A DNA stretch of 64,000 nt from Siphonodentalium dalli (Eukaryota; Mollusca; Scaphopoda; Gadilida; Siphonodentaliidae): NCBI GenBank assembly GCA_032622095.1, contig CP136062.1, positions 248,001-312,000 of the forward strand, written 5' to 3'. The position numbers were made by a program, and so were the translations under genes. Positions 53,060 through 64,000 of the stretch are shown piece after piece (within the stretch, counting starts at the first letter, position 1; each line of letters opens with the position of its first letter). The notes beneath the pieces are model-generated. The model was not told the DNA's origin. It made no database searches and saw only the letters and a list, made by a program, of their open reading frames with translations.

Positions 53060-54010
53060 ACCAAGTTGATCAATGAAAACATGGGCTGAGATGAGTTCCG
53101 TGTCAGGGGTTCATAACCAAGTTGATCAATGCAGACATGGGCTGAGATGAGTTCTGTGTCATGGGTTCATAACCAAGTTGATCAATGAAAACATGGTCTG
53201 AGATGAGTTCTGTGTCATGGGTTCATAACCAAGTTGATCAATGAAAACATGGGCTGAGATGAGTTCTGTGTCATGGGTTCATAACCAAGTTGATCAATGA
53301 AAACATGGGCTGAGATGAGTTCTGTGTCGTGGGTTCATAACCAAGTTGATCAATGAAAACATGGGCTGAGATGAGTTCTGTGTCATGGGTTCATAACCAA
53401 GTTGATCAATGAAAACATGGGCTTAGATGATTTCTGTGTCATGGGTTCATAACCAAGTTGATCAATGAAAACATGGGCTGAGATGAGTTCTGTGTCATGG
53501 GTTCATAACCAAGTTGATCAATGAAAACATGGGCTGAGATGAATTCTGTGTCATGGGTTCATAACCAAGTTGATCAATGAAGACATGGGCTGAGATGAGT
53601 TCTGTGTCATGGGTTCATAACCAAGTTGATCAATGAAAACATGGGCTGAGATGAGTTCTGTGTCATGGGTTCATAACCAAGTTGATCAATGAAGACGTGG
53701 GCTGAGATGAGTTCTGTGTCATGGGTTCATAACCAAGTTGATCAATGAAAACGTGGGCTGAGATGAGTTCTGTGTCATGGGTTCATAACCAAGTTGATCA
53801 ATGAAGACATGGGCTGAGATGAGTTCCGTGTCATGGGTTCATAACCAAGTTGATCAATGAAAACATGTCCTGAGATGAGTTCTGTGTCATGGGTTCATAA
53901 CCAAGTTGATCAATGAAGACATGGGCTGAGATGAGTTCTGTGCCATGGGTTCATAACCAAGTTGATCAATGAAAACATGGGCTGAGATGAGTTCTGTGTC
54001 ATGGGTTCAT
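53060..54010 (+). repeat. 72-monomer (4,032-bp) offset pair, upstream copy
   Basis: TGCAGAC at 53130/57162, ATGGTCTG near 53193/57225, T2 near 53430/57462, GAATTC near 53541/57573, AGACGTGG near 53695/57727, ACATGTCCTG at 53863/57895 and C10 near 53942/57974 all lie 4,032 bp apart. Private changes are GTCGTGGG near 53328, GGCTTAG near 53422 and TTCCGTG near 53825. Confidence 0.82.
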
Positions 54011-54239
54011 AACCAAGTTGATCAATGAAGACATGGGCTGAGATGAGTTCTGTGCCATGGGTTCATAACCAAGTTGATCAATGAAAACATGGGCTGAGAT
54101 GAGTTCTGTGTCATGGGTTCATAACCAAGTTGATCAATGAAAACATGGGCTGAGATGAGTTCTGTGTCATGGGTTCATAACCAAGTTGATCAATGAAGAC
54201 ATGGGCTGAGATGAGTTCTGTGTCATGGGTTCATAACCA

Positions 54240-55190
54240 AGTTGATCAATGAAAACATGGGCTGAGATGAGTTCTGTGTCATGGGTTCATAACCAAGTTG
54301 ATCAATGAAAACATGGGCTGAGATGAGTTCTGTGTCATGGGTTCATAACCAAGTTGATCAATGAAAACATGGGCTGAGATGAGTTCTGTGTCATGGGTTC
54401 ATAACCAAGTTGATCAATGAAAACATGGGCTGAGATGAGTTCTGTGTCATGGGTTCATAACCAAGTTGATCAATGAAAACATGGGCTGAGATGAGTTCTG
54501 TGTCATGGGTTCATAACCAAGTTGATCAATGAAAACATGGGCTGAGATGAGTTCTGTGTCATGGGTTCATAACCAAGTTGATCAATGAAAACATGGGCTG
54601 AGATGAGTTCTGTGTCATGGGTTCATAACCAAGTTGATCAATGAAGACATGGGCTGAGATGAATTCTGTGTCATGGGTTCATAACCAAGTTGATCAATGA
54701 AAACATGGGCTGAGATGAGTTCTGTGTCATGGGTTCATAACCAAGTTGATCAATGAAGACATGGGCTGAGATGAGTTCTGTGTCATGGGTTCATAACCAA
54801 GTTGATCAATGAAAACGTGGGCTGAGATGAGTTCTGTGTCATGGGTTCATAACCAAGTTGATCAATGAAGACATGGGCTGAGATGAGTTCTGTGTCATGG
54901 GTTCATAACCAAGTTGATCAATGAAAACATGGGCTGAGATGAGTTCTGTGTCATGTGTTCATAACCAAGTTGATCAATGAAGACATGGGCTGAGATGAGT
55001 TCTGTGCCATGGGTTCATAACCAAGTTGATCAATGAAAACATGGGCTGAGATGAGTTCTGTGTCATGGGTTCATAACCAAGTTGATCAATGAAAACATGG
55101 GCTGAGATGAGTTCTGTGTCATGGGTTCATAACCAAGTTGATCAATGAAAACATGGGCTGAGATGAGTTCTGTGTCATGGGTTCATAACC
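54240..55190 (+). repeat. 17-monomer (952-bp) tandem unit, copy 1
   Basis: A run of A41 units, then GAATTC at 54661, G44 near 54815 and C10 near 55004, all repeated at +952 bp (55613, 55767, 55956). The match continues a little beyond 55.2 kb. Confidence 0.78.
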
Positions 55191-56850
55191 AAGTTGATCA
55201 ATGAAAACATGGGCTGAGATGAGTTCTGTGTCATGGGTTCATAACCAAGTTGATCAATGAAAACATGGGCTGAGATGAGTTCTGTGTCATGGGTTCATAA
55301 CCAAGTTGATCAATGAATACATGGGCTGAGATGAGTTCTGTGTCATGGGTTCATAACCAAGTTGATCAATGAAAACATGGGCTGAGATGAGTTCTGTGTC
55401 ATGGGTTCATAACCAAGTTGATCAATGAAAACATGGGCTGAGATGAGTTCTGTGTCATGGGTTCATAACCAAGTTGATCAATGAAAACATGGGCTGAGAT
55501 GAGTTCTGTGTCATGGGTTCATAACCAAGTTGATCAATGAAAACATGGGCTGAGATGAGTTCTGTGTCATGGGTTCATAACCAAGTTGATCAATGAAGAC
55601 ATGGGCTGAGATGAATTCTGTGTCATGGGTTCATAACCAAGTTGATCAATGAAAACATGGGCTGAGATGAGTTCTGTGTCATGGGTTCATAACCAAGTTG
55701 ATCAATGAAGACATGGGCTGAGATGAGTTCTGTGTCATGGGTTCATAACCAAGTTGATCAATGAAAACGTGGGCTGAGATGAGTTCTGTGTCATGGGTTC
55801 ATAACCAAGTTGATCAATGAAGACATGGGCTGAGATGAGTTCTGTGTCATGGGTTCATAACCAAGTTGATCAATGAAAACATGGGCTGAGATGAGTTCTG
55901 TGTCATGGGTTCATAACCAAGTTGATCAATGAAGACATGGGCTGAGATGAGTTCTGTGCCATGGGTTCATAACCAAGTTGATCAATGAAAACATGGGCTG
56001 AGATGAGTTCTGTGTCATGGGTTCATAACCAAGTTGATCAATGAAAACATGGGCTGAGATGAGTTCTGTGTCATGGGTTCATAACCAAGTTGATCAATGA
56101 AAACATGGGCTGAGATGAGTTCTGTGTCATGGGTTCATAACCAAGTTGATCAATGAAAACATGGGCTGAGATGAGTTCTGTGTCATGGGTTCATAACCAA
56201 GTTGATCAATGAAAACATGGGCTGAGATGAGTTCTGTGTCATGGGTTCATAACCAAGTTGATCAATGAAGACATGGGCTGAGATGAGTTCTGTGTCATGG
56301 GTTCATAACCAAGTTGATCAATGAAGACATGGGCTGAGATGAGTTCTGTGTCATGGGTTCATAACCAAGTTGATCAATGAAAACATGGGCTGAGATGAGT
56401 TCTGTGTCATGGGTTCATAAACAAGTTGATCAATGAAAACATGGGCTGAGATGAGTTCTGTGTCATGGGTTCATAACCAAGTTGATCAATGAAAACATGG
56501 GCTGAGATGAGTTCTGTGTCATGGGTTCATAACCAAGTTGATCAATGAAAACATGGGCTGAGATGAGTTCCGTGTCATGGGTTCATAACCAAGTTGATCA
56601 ATGAAGACATGGGCTGAGATGAGTTCTGTGTCATGGGTTCATAACCAAGTTGATCAATGAAAACATGGGCTGAGATGAGTTCTGTGTCATGGGTTCATAA
56701 CCAAGTTGATCAATGAAGACATGGGCTGAGATGAGTTCTGTGTCATGGGTTCATAACCAAGTTGATCAATGAAAACATGGGCTGAGATGAGTTCCGTGTC
56801 ATGGGTTCATAACCAAGTTGATCAATGAAAACATGGGCTGAGATGAGTTC
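55191..56850 (+). repeat. 17-monomer tandem unit copy 2; source-like match of 58.5-60.15 kb
   Basis: Copy of 54240-55190, extended by TTCC units near 56570 and 56795. The ordered set GAATTC, G44, C10, TTCC, TTCC recurs exactly 3,304 bp (59 monomers) later at 58917, 59071, 59260, 59873 and 60097. AAACAAG near 56419 is private to this copy. Confidence 0.78.
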
Positions 56851-57091
56851 TGTGTCATGGGTTCATAACCAAGTTGATCAATGAAAACATGGGCTGAGAT
56901 GAGTTCTGTGTCATGGGTTCATAACCAAGTTGATCAATGAAAACATGGGCTGAGATGAGTTCTGTGTCATGGGTTCATAACCAAGTTGATCAATGAAGAC
57001 ATGGGCTGAGATGAGTTCTGTGTCATGGGTTCATAACCAAGTTGATCAATGAAAACATGGGCTGAGATGAGTTCTGTGTCATGGGTTCATA

Positions 57092-58042
57092 ATCAAGTTG
57101 ATCAATGAAAACATGGGCTGAGATGAGTTCCGTGTCATGGGTTCATAACCAAGTTGATCAATGCAGACAAGGGCTGAGATGAGTTCTGTGTCATGGGTTC
57201 ATAACCAAGTTGATCAATGAAAACATGGTCTGAGATGAGTTCTGTGTCATGGGTTCATAACCAAGTTGATCAATGAAAACATGGGCTGAGATGAGTTCTG
57301 TGTCATGGGTTCATAACCAAGTTGATCAATGAAAACATGGGCTGAGATGAGTTCTGTGTCATGGGTTCATAACCAAGTTGATCAATGAAAACATGGGCTG
57401 AGATGAGTTCTGTGTCATGGGTTCATAACCAAGTTGATCAATGAAAACATGGGCTGAGATGATTTCTGTGTCATGGGTTCATAACCAAGTTGATCAATGA
57501 AAACATGGGCTGAGATGAGTTCTGTGTCATGGGTTCATAACCAAGTTGATCAATGAAAACATGGGCTGAGATGAATTCTGTGTCATGGGTTCATAACCAA
57601 GTTGATCAATGAAGACATGGGCTGAGATGAGTTCTGTGTCATGGGTTCATAACCAAGTTGATCAATGAAAACATGGGCTGAGATGAGTTCTGTGTCATGG
57701 GTTCATAACCAAGTTGATCAATGAAGACGTGGGCTGAGATGAGTTCTGTGTCATGGGTTCATAACCAAGTTGATCAATGAAAACGTGGGCTGAGATGAGT
57801 TCTGTGTCATGGGTTCATAACCAAGTTGATCAATGAAGACATGGGCTGAGATGAGTTCTGTGTCATGGGTTCATAACCAAGTTGATCAATGAAAACATGT
57901 CCTGAGATGAGATCTGTGTCATGGGTTCATAACCAAGTTGATCAATGAAGACATGGGCTGAGATGAGTTCTGTGCCATGGGTTCATAACCAAGTTGATCA
58001 ATGAAAACATGGGCTGAGATGAGTTCTGTGTCATGGGTTCAT
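57092..58042 (+). repeat. 72-monomer offset pair, downstream copy
   Basis: Matches 53060-54010. It has a private GACAAGGGC near 57166 and an A3 unit (GAGATCT) near 57909. The T24 unit just before the pair is 73 monomers from its counterpart (53003/57091), so one monomer differs at the left edge. Confidence 0.82.
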
Positions 58043-58499
58043 AACCAAGTTGATCAATGAAAACATGGGCTGAGATGAGTTCTGTGTCATGGGTTCATAA
58101 CCAAGTTGATCAATAAAAACATGGGCTGAGATGAGTTCTGTGTCATGGGTTCATAACCAAGTTGATCAATGAAAACATGGGCTGAGATGAGTTCTGTGTC
58201 ATGGGTTCATAACCAAGTTGATCAATGAAAACATGGGCTGAGATGAGTTCTGTGTCATGGGTTCATAACCAAGTTGATCAATGAAGACATGGGCTGAGAT
58301 GAGTTCTGTGTCATGGGTTCATAACCAAGTTGATCAATGAAGACATGGGCTGAGATGAGTTCTGTGTCATGGGTTCATAACCAAGTTGATCAATGAAAAC
58401 ATGGGCTGAGATGAGTTCTGTGTCATGGGTTCATAACCAAGTTGATCAATGAAAACATGGGCTGAGATGAGTTCTGTGGTATGGGTTCATAACCAAGTT

Positions 58500-60150
58500 G
58501 ATCAATGAAAACATGGGCTGAGATGAGTTCCGTGTCATGGGTTCATAACCAAGTTGATCAATGAAGACATGGGCTGAGATGAGTGCTGTGTCATGGGTTC
58601 ATAACCAAGTTGATCAATGAAAACATGGGCTGAGATGAGTTCTGTGTCATGGGTTCATAACCAAGTTGATCAATGAAAACATGGGCTGAGATGAGTTCTG
58701 TGTCATGGGTTCATAACCAAGTTGATCAATGAAAACATGGGCTGAGATGAGTTCTGTGTCATGGGTTCATAACCAAGTTGATCAATGAAAACATGGGCTG
58801 AGATGAGTTCTGTGTCATGGGTTCATAACCAAGTTGATCAATGAAAACATGGGCTGAGATGAGTTCTGTGTCATGGGTTCATAACCAAGTTGATCAATGA
58901 AGACATGGGCTGAGATGAATTCTGTGTCATGGGTTCATAACCAATTTGATCAATGAAAACATGGGCTGAGATGAGTTCTGTGTCATGGGTTCATAACCAA
59001 GTTGATCAATGAAGACATGGGCTGAGATGAGTTCTGTGTCATGGGTTCATAACCAAGTTGATCAATGAAAACGTGGGCTGAGATGAGTTCTGTGTCATGG
59101 GTTCATAACCAAGTTGATCAATGAAGACATGGGCTGAGATGAGTTCTGTGTCATGGGTTCATAACCAAGTTGATCAATGAAAACATGGGCTGAGATGAGT
59201 TCTGTGTCATGGGTTCATAACCAAGTTGATCAATGAAGACATGGGCTGAGATGAGTTCTGTGCCATGGGTTCATAACCAAGTTGATCAATGAAAACATGG
59301 GCTGAGATGAGTTCTGTGTCATGGGTTCATAACCAAGTTGATCAATGAAAACATGGGCTGAGATGAGTTCTGTGTCATGGGTTCATAACCAAGTTGATCA
59401 ATGAAAACATGGGCTGAGATGAGTTCTGTGTCATGGGTTCATAACCAAGTTGATCAATGAAAACATGGGCTGAGATGAGTTCTGTGTCATGGGTTCATAA
59501 CCAAGTTGATCAATGAAAACATGGGCTGAGATGAGTTCTGTGTCATGGGTTCATAACCAAGTTGATCAATGAAGACATGGGCTGAGATGAGTTCTGTGTC
59601 ATGGGTTCATAACCAAGTTGATCAATGAAGACATGGGCTGAGATGAGTTCTGTGTCATGGGTTCATAACCAAGTTGATCAATGAAAACATGGGCTGAGAT
59701 GAGTTCTGTGTCATGGGTTCATAACCAAGTTGATCAATGAAAACATGGGCTGAGATGAGTTCTGTGTCATGGGTTCATAACCAAGTTGATCAATGTAAAC
59801 ATGGGCTGAGATGAGTTCTGTGTCATGGGTTCATAACCAAGTTGATCAATGAAAACATGGGCTGAGATGAGTTCCGTGTCATGGGTTCATAACCAAGTTG
59901 ATCAATGAAGACATGGGCTGAGATGAGTTCTGTGTCATGGGTTCATAACCAAGTTGATCAATGAAAACATGGGCTGAGATGAGTTCTGTGTCATGGGTTC
60001 ATAACCAAGTTGATCAATGAAGACATGGGCTGAGATGAGTTCTGTGTCATGGGTTCATAACCAAGTTGATCAATGAAAACATGGGCTGAGATGAGTTCCG
60101 TGTCATGGGTTCATAACCAAGTTGATCAATGAAAACATGGGCCGAGATGA
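58500..60150 (+). repeat. 59-monomer offset copy of 55.2-56.85 kb
   Basis: Matches at +3,304 bp, with private T28 near 58944, ATGTAAAC near 59794 and GGCCGAG near 60142. From about 60.2 kb to the right edge, the units are near-consensus with few rare markers, and I could not trace further long copies with confidence. Confidence 0.75.
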
Positions 60151-63100
60151 GTTCTGTGTCATGGGTTCATAACCAAGTTGATCAATGAAAACATGGGCTG
60201 AGATGAGTTCTGTGTCATGGGTTCATAACCAAGTTGATCAATGAAAACATGGGCTGAGATGAGTTCTGTGTCATGTGTTCATAACCAAGTTGATCAATGA
60301 AAACATGGGCTGAGATGAGTTCTGTGTCATGGGTTCATAACCAAGTTGATCAATGAAAACATGGGCTGAGATGAGTTCTGTGTCATGGGTTCATAACCAA
60401 GTTGATCAATGAACACATGGGCTGAGATGAGTTCTGTGTCATGGGTTCATAACCAAGTTGATCAATGAAAACATGGGCTGAGATGAGTTCTGTGTCATGG
60501 GTTCATAACCAAGTTGATCAATGAAGACATGGGCTGAGATGAGTTCTGTGTCATGGGTTCATAACCAAGTTGATCAATGAAAACATGGGCTGAGATGAGT
60601 TCTGTGTCATGGGTTCATAACCAAGTTGATCAATGAAGACATGGGCTGAGATGAGTTCTGTGTCATGGGTTCATAACCAAGTTGATCAATGAAAACATGG
60701 GCTGAGATGAGTTCTGTGTCATGGGTTCATAACCAAGTTGATCAATGAAGACATGGGCTGAGATGAGTTCTGTGTCATGGGTTCATAACAAAGTTGATCA
60801 ATGAAGACATGGGCTGAGATGAGTTCTGTGTCATGGGTTCATAACCAAGTTGATCAATGAAAACATGGGCTGAGATGAGTTCTGTGCCATGGGTTCATAT
60901 CCAAGTTGATCAATGAAAACATGGGCTGAGATGAGTTCTGTGTCATGGGTTCATAACCAAGTTGACCAATGAAAACATGGGCTAAGATGAGTTCTGTGTC
61001 ATGGGTTCATAACCAAGTTGATCAATGAAAACGTGGGCTGAGATGAGTTCTGTGTCATGGGTTCATAACCAAGTTGATCAATGAAGACATGGGCTGAGAT
61101 GAGTTCTGTGTCATGGGTTCATAACCAAGTTGATCAATGAAGACATGGGCTGAGATGAGTTCTGTGTCATGGGTTCATAACCAAGTTGATCAATGAAAAC
61201 ATGGGCTGAGATGAGTTCTGTGTCATGGGTTCATAACCAAGTTGATCAATGAAGACATGGGCTGAGATGAGTTCTGTGCCATGGGTTCATAACCAAGTTG
61301 ATCAATGAAAACGTGGGCTGAGATGAGTTCTGTGTCATGGGTTCATAACCAAGTTGATCAATGAAGACATGGGCTGAGATGAGTTCTGTGTCATGGGTTC
61401 ATAACCAAGTTGATCAATGAAAACATGGGCTGAGATGAGTTCTGTGTCATGGGTTCATAACCAAGTTGATCAATGAAGACATGGGCTGAGATGAGTTCTG
61501 TGTCATGGGTTCATAACCAAGTTGATCAATGAAGACATGGGCTGAGATGAGTTCTGTGTCATGGGTTCATAACCAAGTTGATCAATGAAAACATGGGCTG
61601 AGATGAGTTCTGTGTCATGGGTTCATAACCAAGTTGATCAATGAAAACATGGGCTGAGATGAGTTCTGTGTCATGGGTTCATAACCAAGTTGATCAATGA
61701 AAACATGGGCTGAGATGAGTTCTGTGTCATGGGTTCATAACCAAGTTGATCAATGAAAACATGGGCTGAGATGAGTTCTGTGTCATGGGTTCATAACCAA
61801 GTTGATCAATGAAGACATGGGCTGAGATGAGTTCTGTGTCATGGGTTCATAACCAAGTTGATCAATGAAGACATGGGCTGAGATGAGTTCTGTGTCATGG
61901 GTTCATAACCAAGTTGATCAATGAAAACATGGGCTGAGATGAGTTCTGTGTCATGGGTTCATAACCAAGTTGATCAATGAAAACATGGGCTGAGATGAGT
62001 TCTGTGTCATGGGTTCATAACCAAGTTGATCAATGAAAACATGGGCTGAGATGAGTTCCGTGTCATGGGTTCATAACCAAGTTGATCAATGAAGACATGG
62101 GCTGAGATGAGTTCTGTGTCATGGGTTCATAACCAAGTTGATCAATGAAAACATGGGCTGAGATGAGTTCTGTGTCATGGGTTCATAACCAAGTTGATCA
62201 ATGAAAACATGGGCTGAGATGAGTTCTGTGTCATGGGTTCATAACCAAGTTGATCAATGAAAACATGGGCTGAGATGAGTTCTGTGTCATGGGTTCATAA
62301 CCAAGTTGATCAATGAAAACATGGGCTGAGATGAGTTCTGTGTCATGGGTTCATAACCAAGTTGATCAATGAAAACATGGGCTGAGATGAGTTCTGTGTC
62401 ATGGGTTCATAACCAAGTTGATCAATGAAAACATGGGCTGAGATGAGTTCTGTGTCATGGGTTCATAACCAAGTTGATAAATGAAGACATGGGCTGAGAT
62501 GAGTTCTGTGTCATGGGTTCATAACCAAGTTGATCAATGAAAACATGGGCTGAGATGAGTTCTGTGTCATGGGTTCATAACCAAGTTGATCAATGAAAAC
62601 ATGGGCTGAGATGAGTTCTGTGTCATGGGTTCATAACCAAGTTGATCAATGAAAACATGGGCTGAGATGAGTTCTGTGTCATGGGTTCATAACCAAGTTG
62701 ATCAATGAAAACATGGGCTGAGATGAGTTCTGTGTCATGGGTTCATAACCAAGTTGATCAATGAAGACATGGGCTGAGATGAGTTCTGTGTCATGGGTTC
62801 ATAACCAAGTTGATCAATGAAGACATGGGCTGAGATGAGTTCTGTGTCATGGGTTCATAACCAAGTTGATCAATGAAAACATGGGCTGAGATGAGTTCTG
62901 TGTCATGGGTTCATAACCAAGTTGATCAATGAAAACATGGGCTGAGATGAGTTCTGTGTCATGGGTTCATAACCAAGTTGATCAATGAAAACATGGGCTG
63001 AGATGAGTTCCGTGTCATGGGTTCATAACCAAGTTGATCAATGAAGACATGGGCTGAGATGAGTTCTGTGTCATGGGTTCATAACCAAGTTGATCAATGA

Positions 63101-63957
63101 AAACATGGGCTGAGATGAGTTCTGTGTCATGGGTTCATAACCAAGTTGATCAATGAAAACATGGGCTGAGATGAGTTCTGTGTCATGGGTTCATAACCAA
63201 GTTGATCAATGAAAACATGGGCTGAGATGAGTTCTGTGTCATGGGTTCATAACCAAGTTGATCAATGAAAACATGACCTGAGATGAGTTCTGTGTCATGG
63301 GTTCATAACCAAGTTGATCAATGAAAACATGGGCTGAGATGAGTTCTGTGTCATGGGTTCATAACCAAGTTGATCAATGAAGACATGGGCTGAGATGAGT
63401 TCTGTGTCATGGGTTCATAACCAAGTTGATCAATGAAGACATGGGCTGAGATGAGTTCTGTGTCATGGGTTCATAACCAAGTTGATCAATGAAAACATGG
63501 GCTGAGATGAGTTCTGTGTCATGGGTTCATAACCAAGTTGATCAATGAAAACATGGGCTGAGATGAGTTCTGTGTCATGGGTTCATAACCAAGTTGATCA
63601 ATGAAAACATGGGCTGAGATGAGTTCCGTGTCATGGGTTCATAACCAAGTTGATCAATGAAGACATGGGCTGAGATGAGTTCTGTGTCATGGGTTCATAA
63701 CCAAGTTGATCAATGAAAACATGGGCTGAGATGAGTTCTGTGTCATGGGTTCATAACCAAGTTGATCAATGAAAACATGGGCTGAGATGAGTTCTGTGTC
63801 ATGGGTTCATAACCAAGTTGATCAATGAAAACATGGGCTGAGATGAGTTCTGTGTCATGGGTTCATAACCAAGTTGATCAATGAAAACATGGGCTGAGAT
63901 GAGTTCTGTGTCATGGGTTCATAACCAAGTTGATCAATGAAAACATGGGCTGAGATG
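60151..63957 (+). repeat. Near-uniform stretch of monomers
   Basis: About 68 monomers with mostly common variants (A/G41, occasional G44, C6, C10). Rare markers are TGAACACATG near 60414, ATATCC near 60900, GGCTAAG near 60982, GATAAATG at 62476 (otherwise seen only at 32954) and ACATGACCTG near 63273. No indel was found here. The stretch contains nothing but the satellite. Confidence 0.85.
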
Positions 63958-64000
63958 AGTTCTGTGTCATGGGTTCATAACCAAGTTGATCAATGAAAAC
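63958..64000 (+). repeat. Partial monomer at right window edge
   Basis: The window ends at monomer position 43, inside ATGAAAAC. The array therefore continues past the right end, and no flanking sequence can be described. Confidence 0.95.

Larger units (their letters stand above)
1..64000 (+). repeat. 56-bp satellite array, about 1,143 units, fills window
   Basis: The sequence is a head-to-tail array of one 56-bp monomer. Landmarks by monomer position, counting from base 1 of the window: AGTTCTGTGTCATGGG at 1-16, GGTTCATAACC at 15-25, GTTGATCAATG at 28-38 and CATGGGCTGAGATG at 43-56. The unit has 15 G, 8 C, 17 A and 16 T (41% GC) and no CpG. Phase-tracking with 19 single-base indels gives 1,142 full units plus 43 bases, which agrees with the last base of the window being monomer position 43. 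All units point the same way and no foreign sequence interrupts them. Most differ from consensus by zero to two substitutions. Recurrent variants are G41, C6, G44, C10, T24, T28, A31, C55, T56, A5, T2 and A2. Head-to-tail homogeneity of this length is typical of eukaryotic centromeric or heterochromatic satellites. I do not recognise the family, and its chromosomal location is inference. Confidence 0.98.

Noticed and set aside
1-64000. Protein-coding repeat gene on either strand
   Set aside because: Every monomer has forward stops in all three frames (starting at 21, 30, 37, 50 and 55). On the reverse strand, three TGA codons per unit plus the 56-bp frame change close every frame within about 120 nt. 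No open frame of useful length can run through the array.
1-64000. CRISPR array
   Set aside because: The repeats abut directly with no variable spacers, and no cas genes are present.
1-64000. A novel gene system hidden between repeats
   Set aside because: I followed the repeat phase through the window. It accounts for all the sequence apart from single-base indels, so there is no room for other content.
1-64000. Telomeric or subtelomeric repeat
   Set aside because: No TTAGGG, TTTAGGG or similar short telomere motif occurs, and the 56-bp unit is not derived from one.

Overview
The whole 64,000-base window is one uninterrupted satellite DNA array. A 56-bp monomer repeats head to tail in a single orientation from the first base to the last. 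Following the repeat phase through the window, and allowing for the 19 single-base insertions and deletions I found (12 insertions, 7 deletions, net +5), gives 1,142 complete monomers plus a final partial unit of 43 bases. No gene, RNA gene, transposon, CRISPR array, unique sequence or inversion interrupts it, and neither array edge is visible. This points to a eukaryotic heterochromatic or centromere-type satellite block in a long-read assembly. I do not recognise the monomer and cannot name the organism.

The consensus monomer is about 41% GC and G-rich on the given strand (15 G, 8 C per unit). It contains no CpG. It carries a GGTT-CAT-AACC dyad and a perfect TTGATCAA palindrome. Most units differ from consensus at only zero to two positions. 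The commonest polymorphism is A/G at monomer position 41. Stop codons lie in all three forward frames of every monomer and recur within about 120 nt in every reverse frame, so the array cannot encode a long protein.

Above the monomer there is a mosaic of larger duplications, visible because rare variants recur at offsets that are whole multiples of 56 bp. From left to right: a 52-monomer repeat (1-4.7 kb); a 32-monomer tandem repeat (4.7-8.4 kb); blocks copied at 107 and 50 monomers (7-16.4 kb); related 23-, 38-, 21- and 19-monomer spacings (19-24.7 kb); a 43-monomer tandem repeat (25.7-30.8 kb); 35/34-, 32- and 25-monomer spacings (29-36 kb); an 80-monomer tandem repeat with a 76-monomer derivative (35.8-44.5 kb); 51- and 55-monomer copies (42-48.4 kb); then 15-, 72-, 17- and 59-monomer relations (52-60 kb). 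There is no single regular higher-order unit. The pattern looks like repeated unequal exchange or replication-slippage amplification of short segments, each later overwritten in part.

Three places stand out. Around 24.6 kb the set of diagnostic variants changes, dividing the array into two domains. Between 47.9 and 50.65 kb, 11 of the 19 indels fall in 2.7 kb, many in homopolymer runs, which suggests weak assembly consensus. The same stretch contains a junction near 48.4 kb, where local duplicates give way to a copy of sequence 17.2 kb upstream. I found no sign of a novel gene system here; what is of interest is the satellite's structure and evolution.
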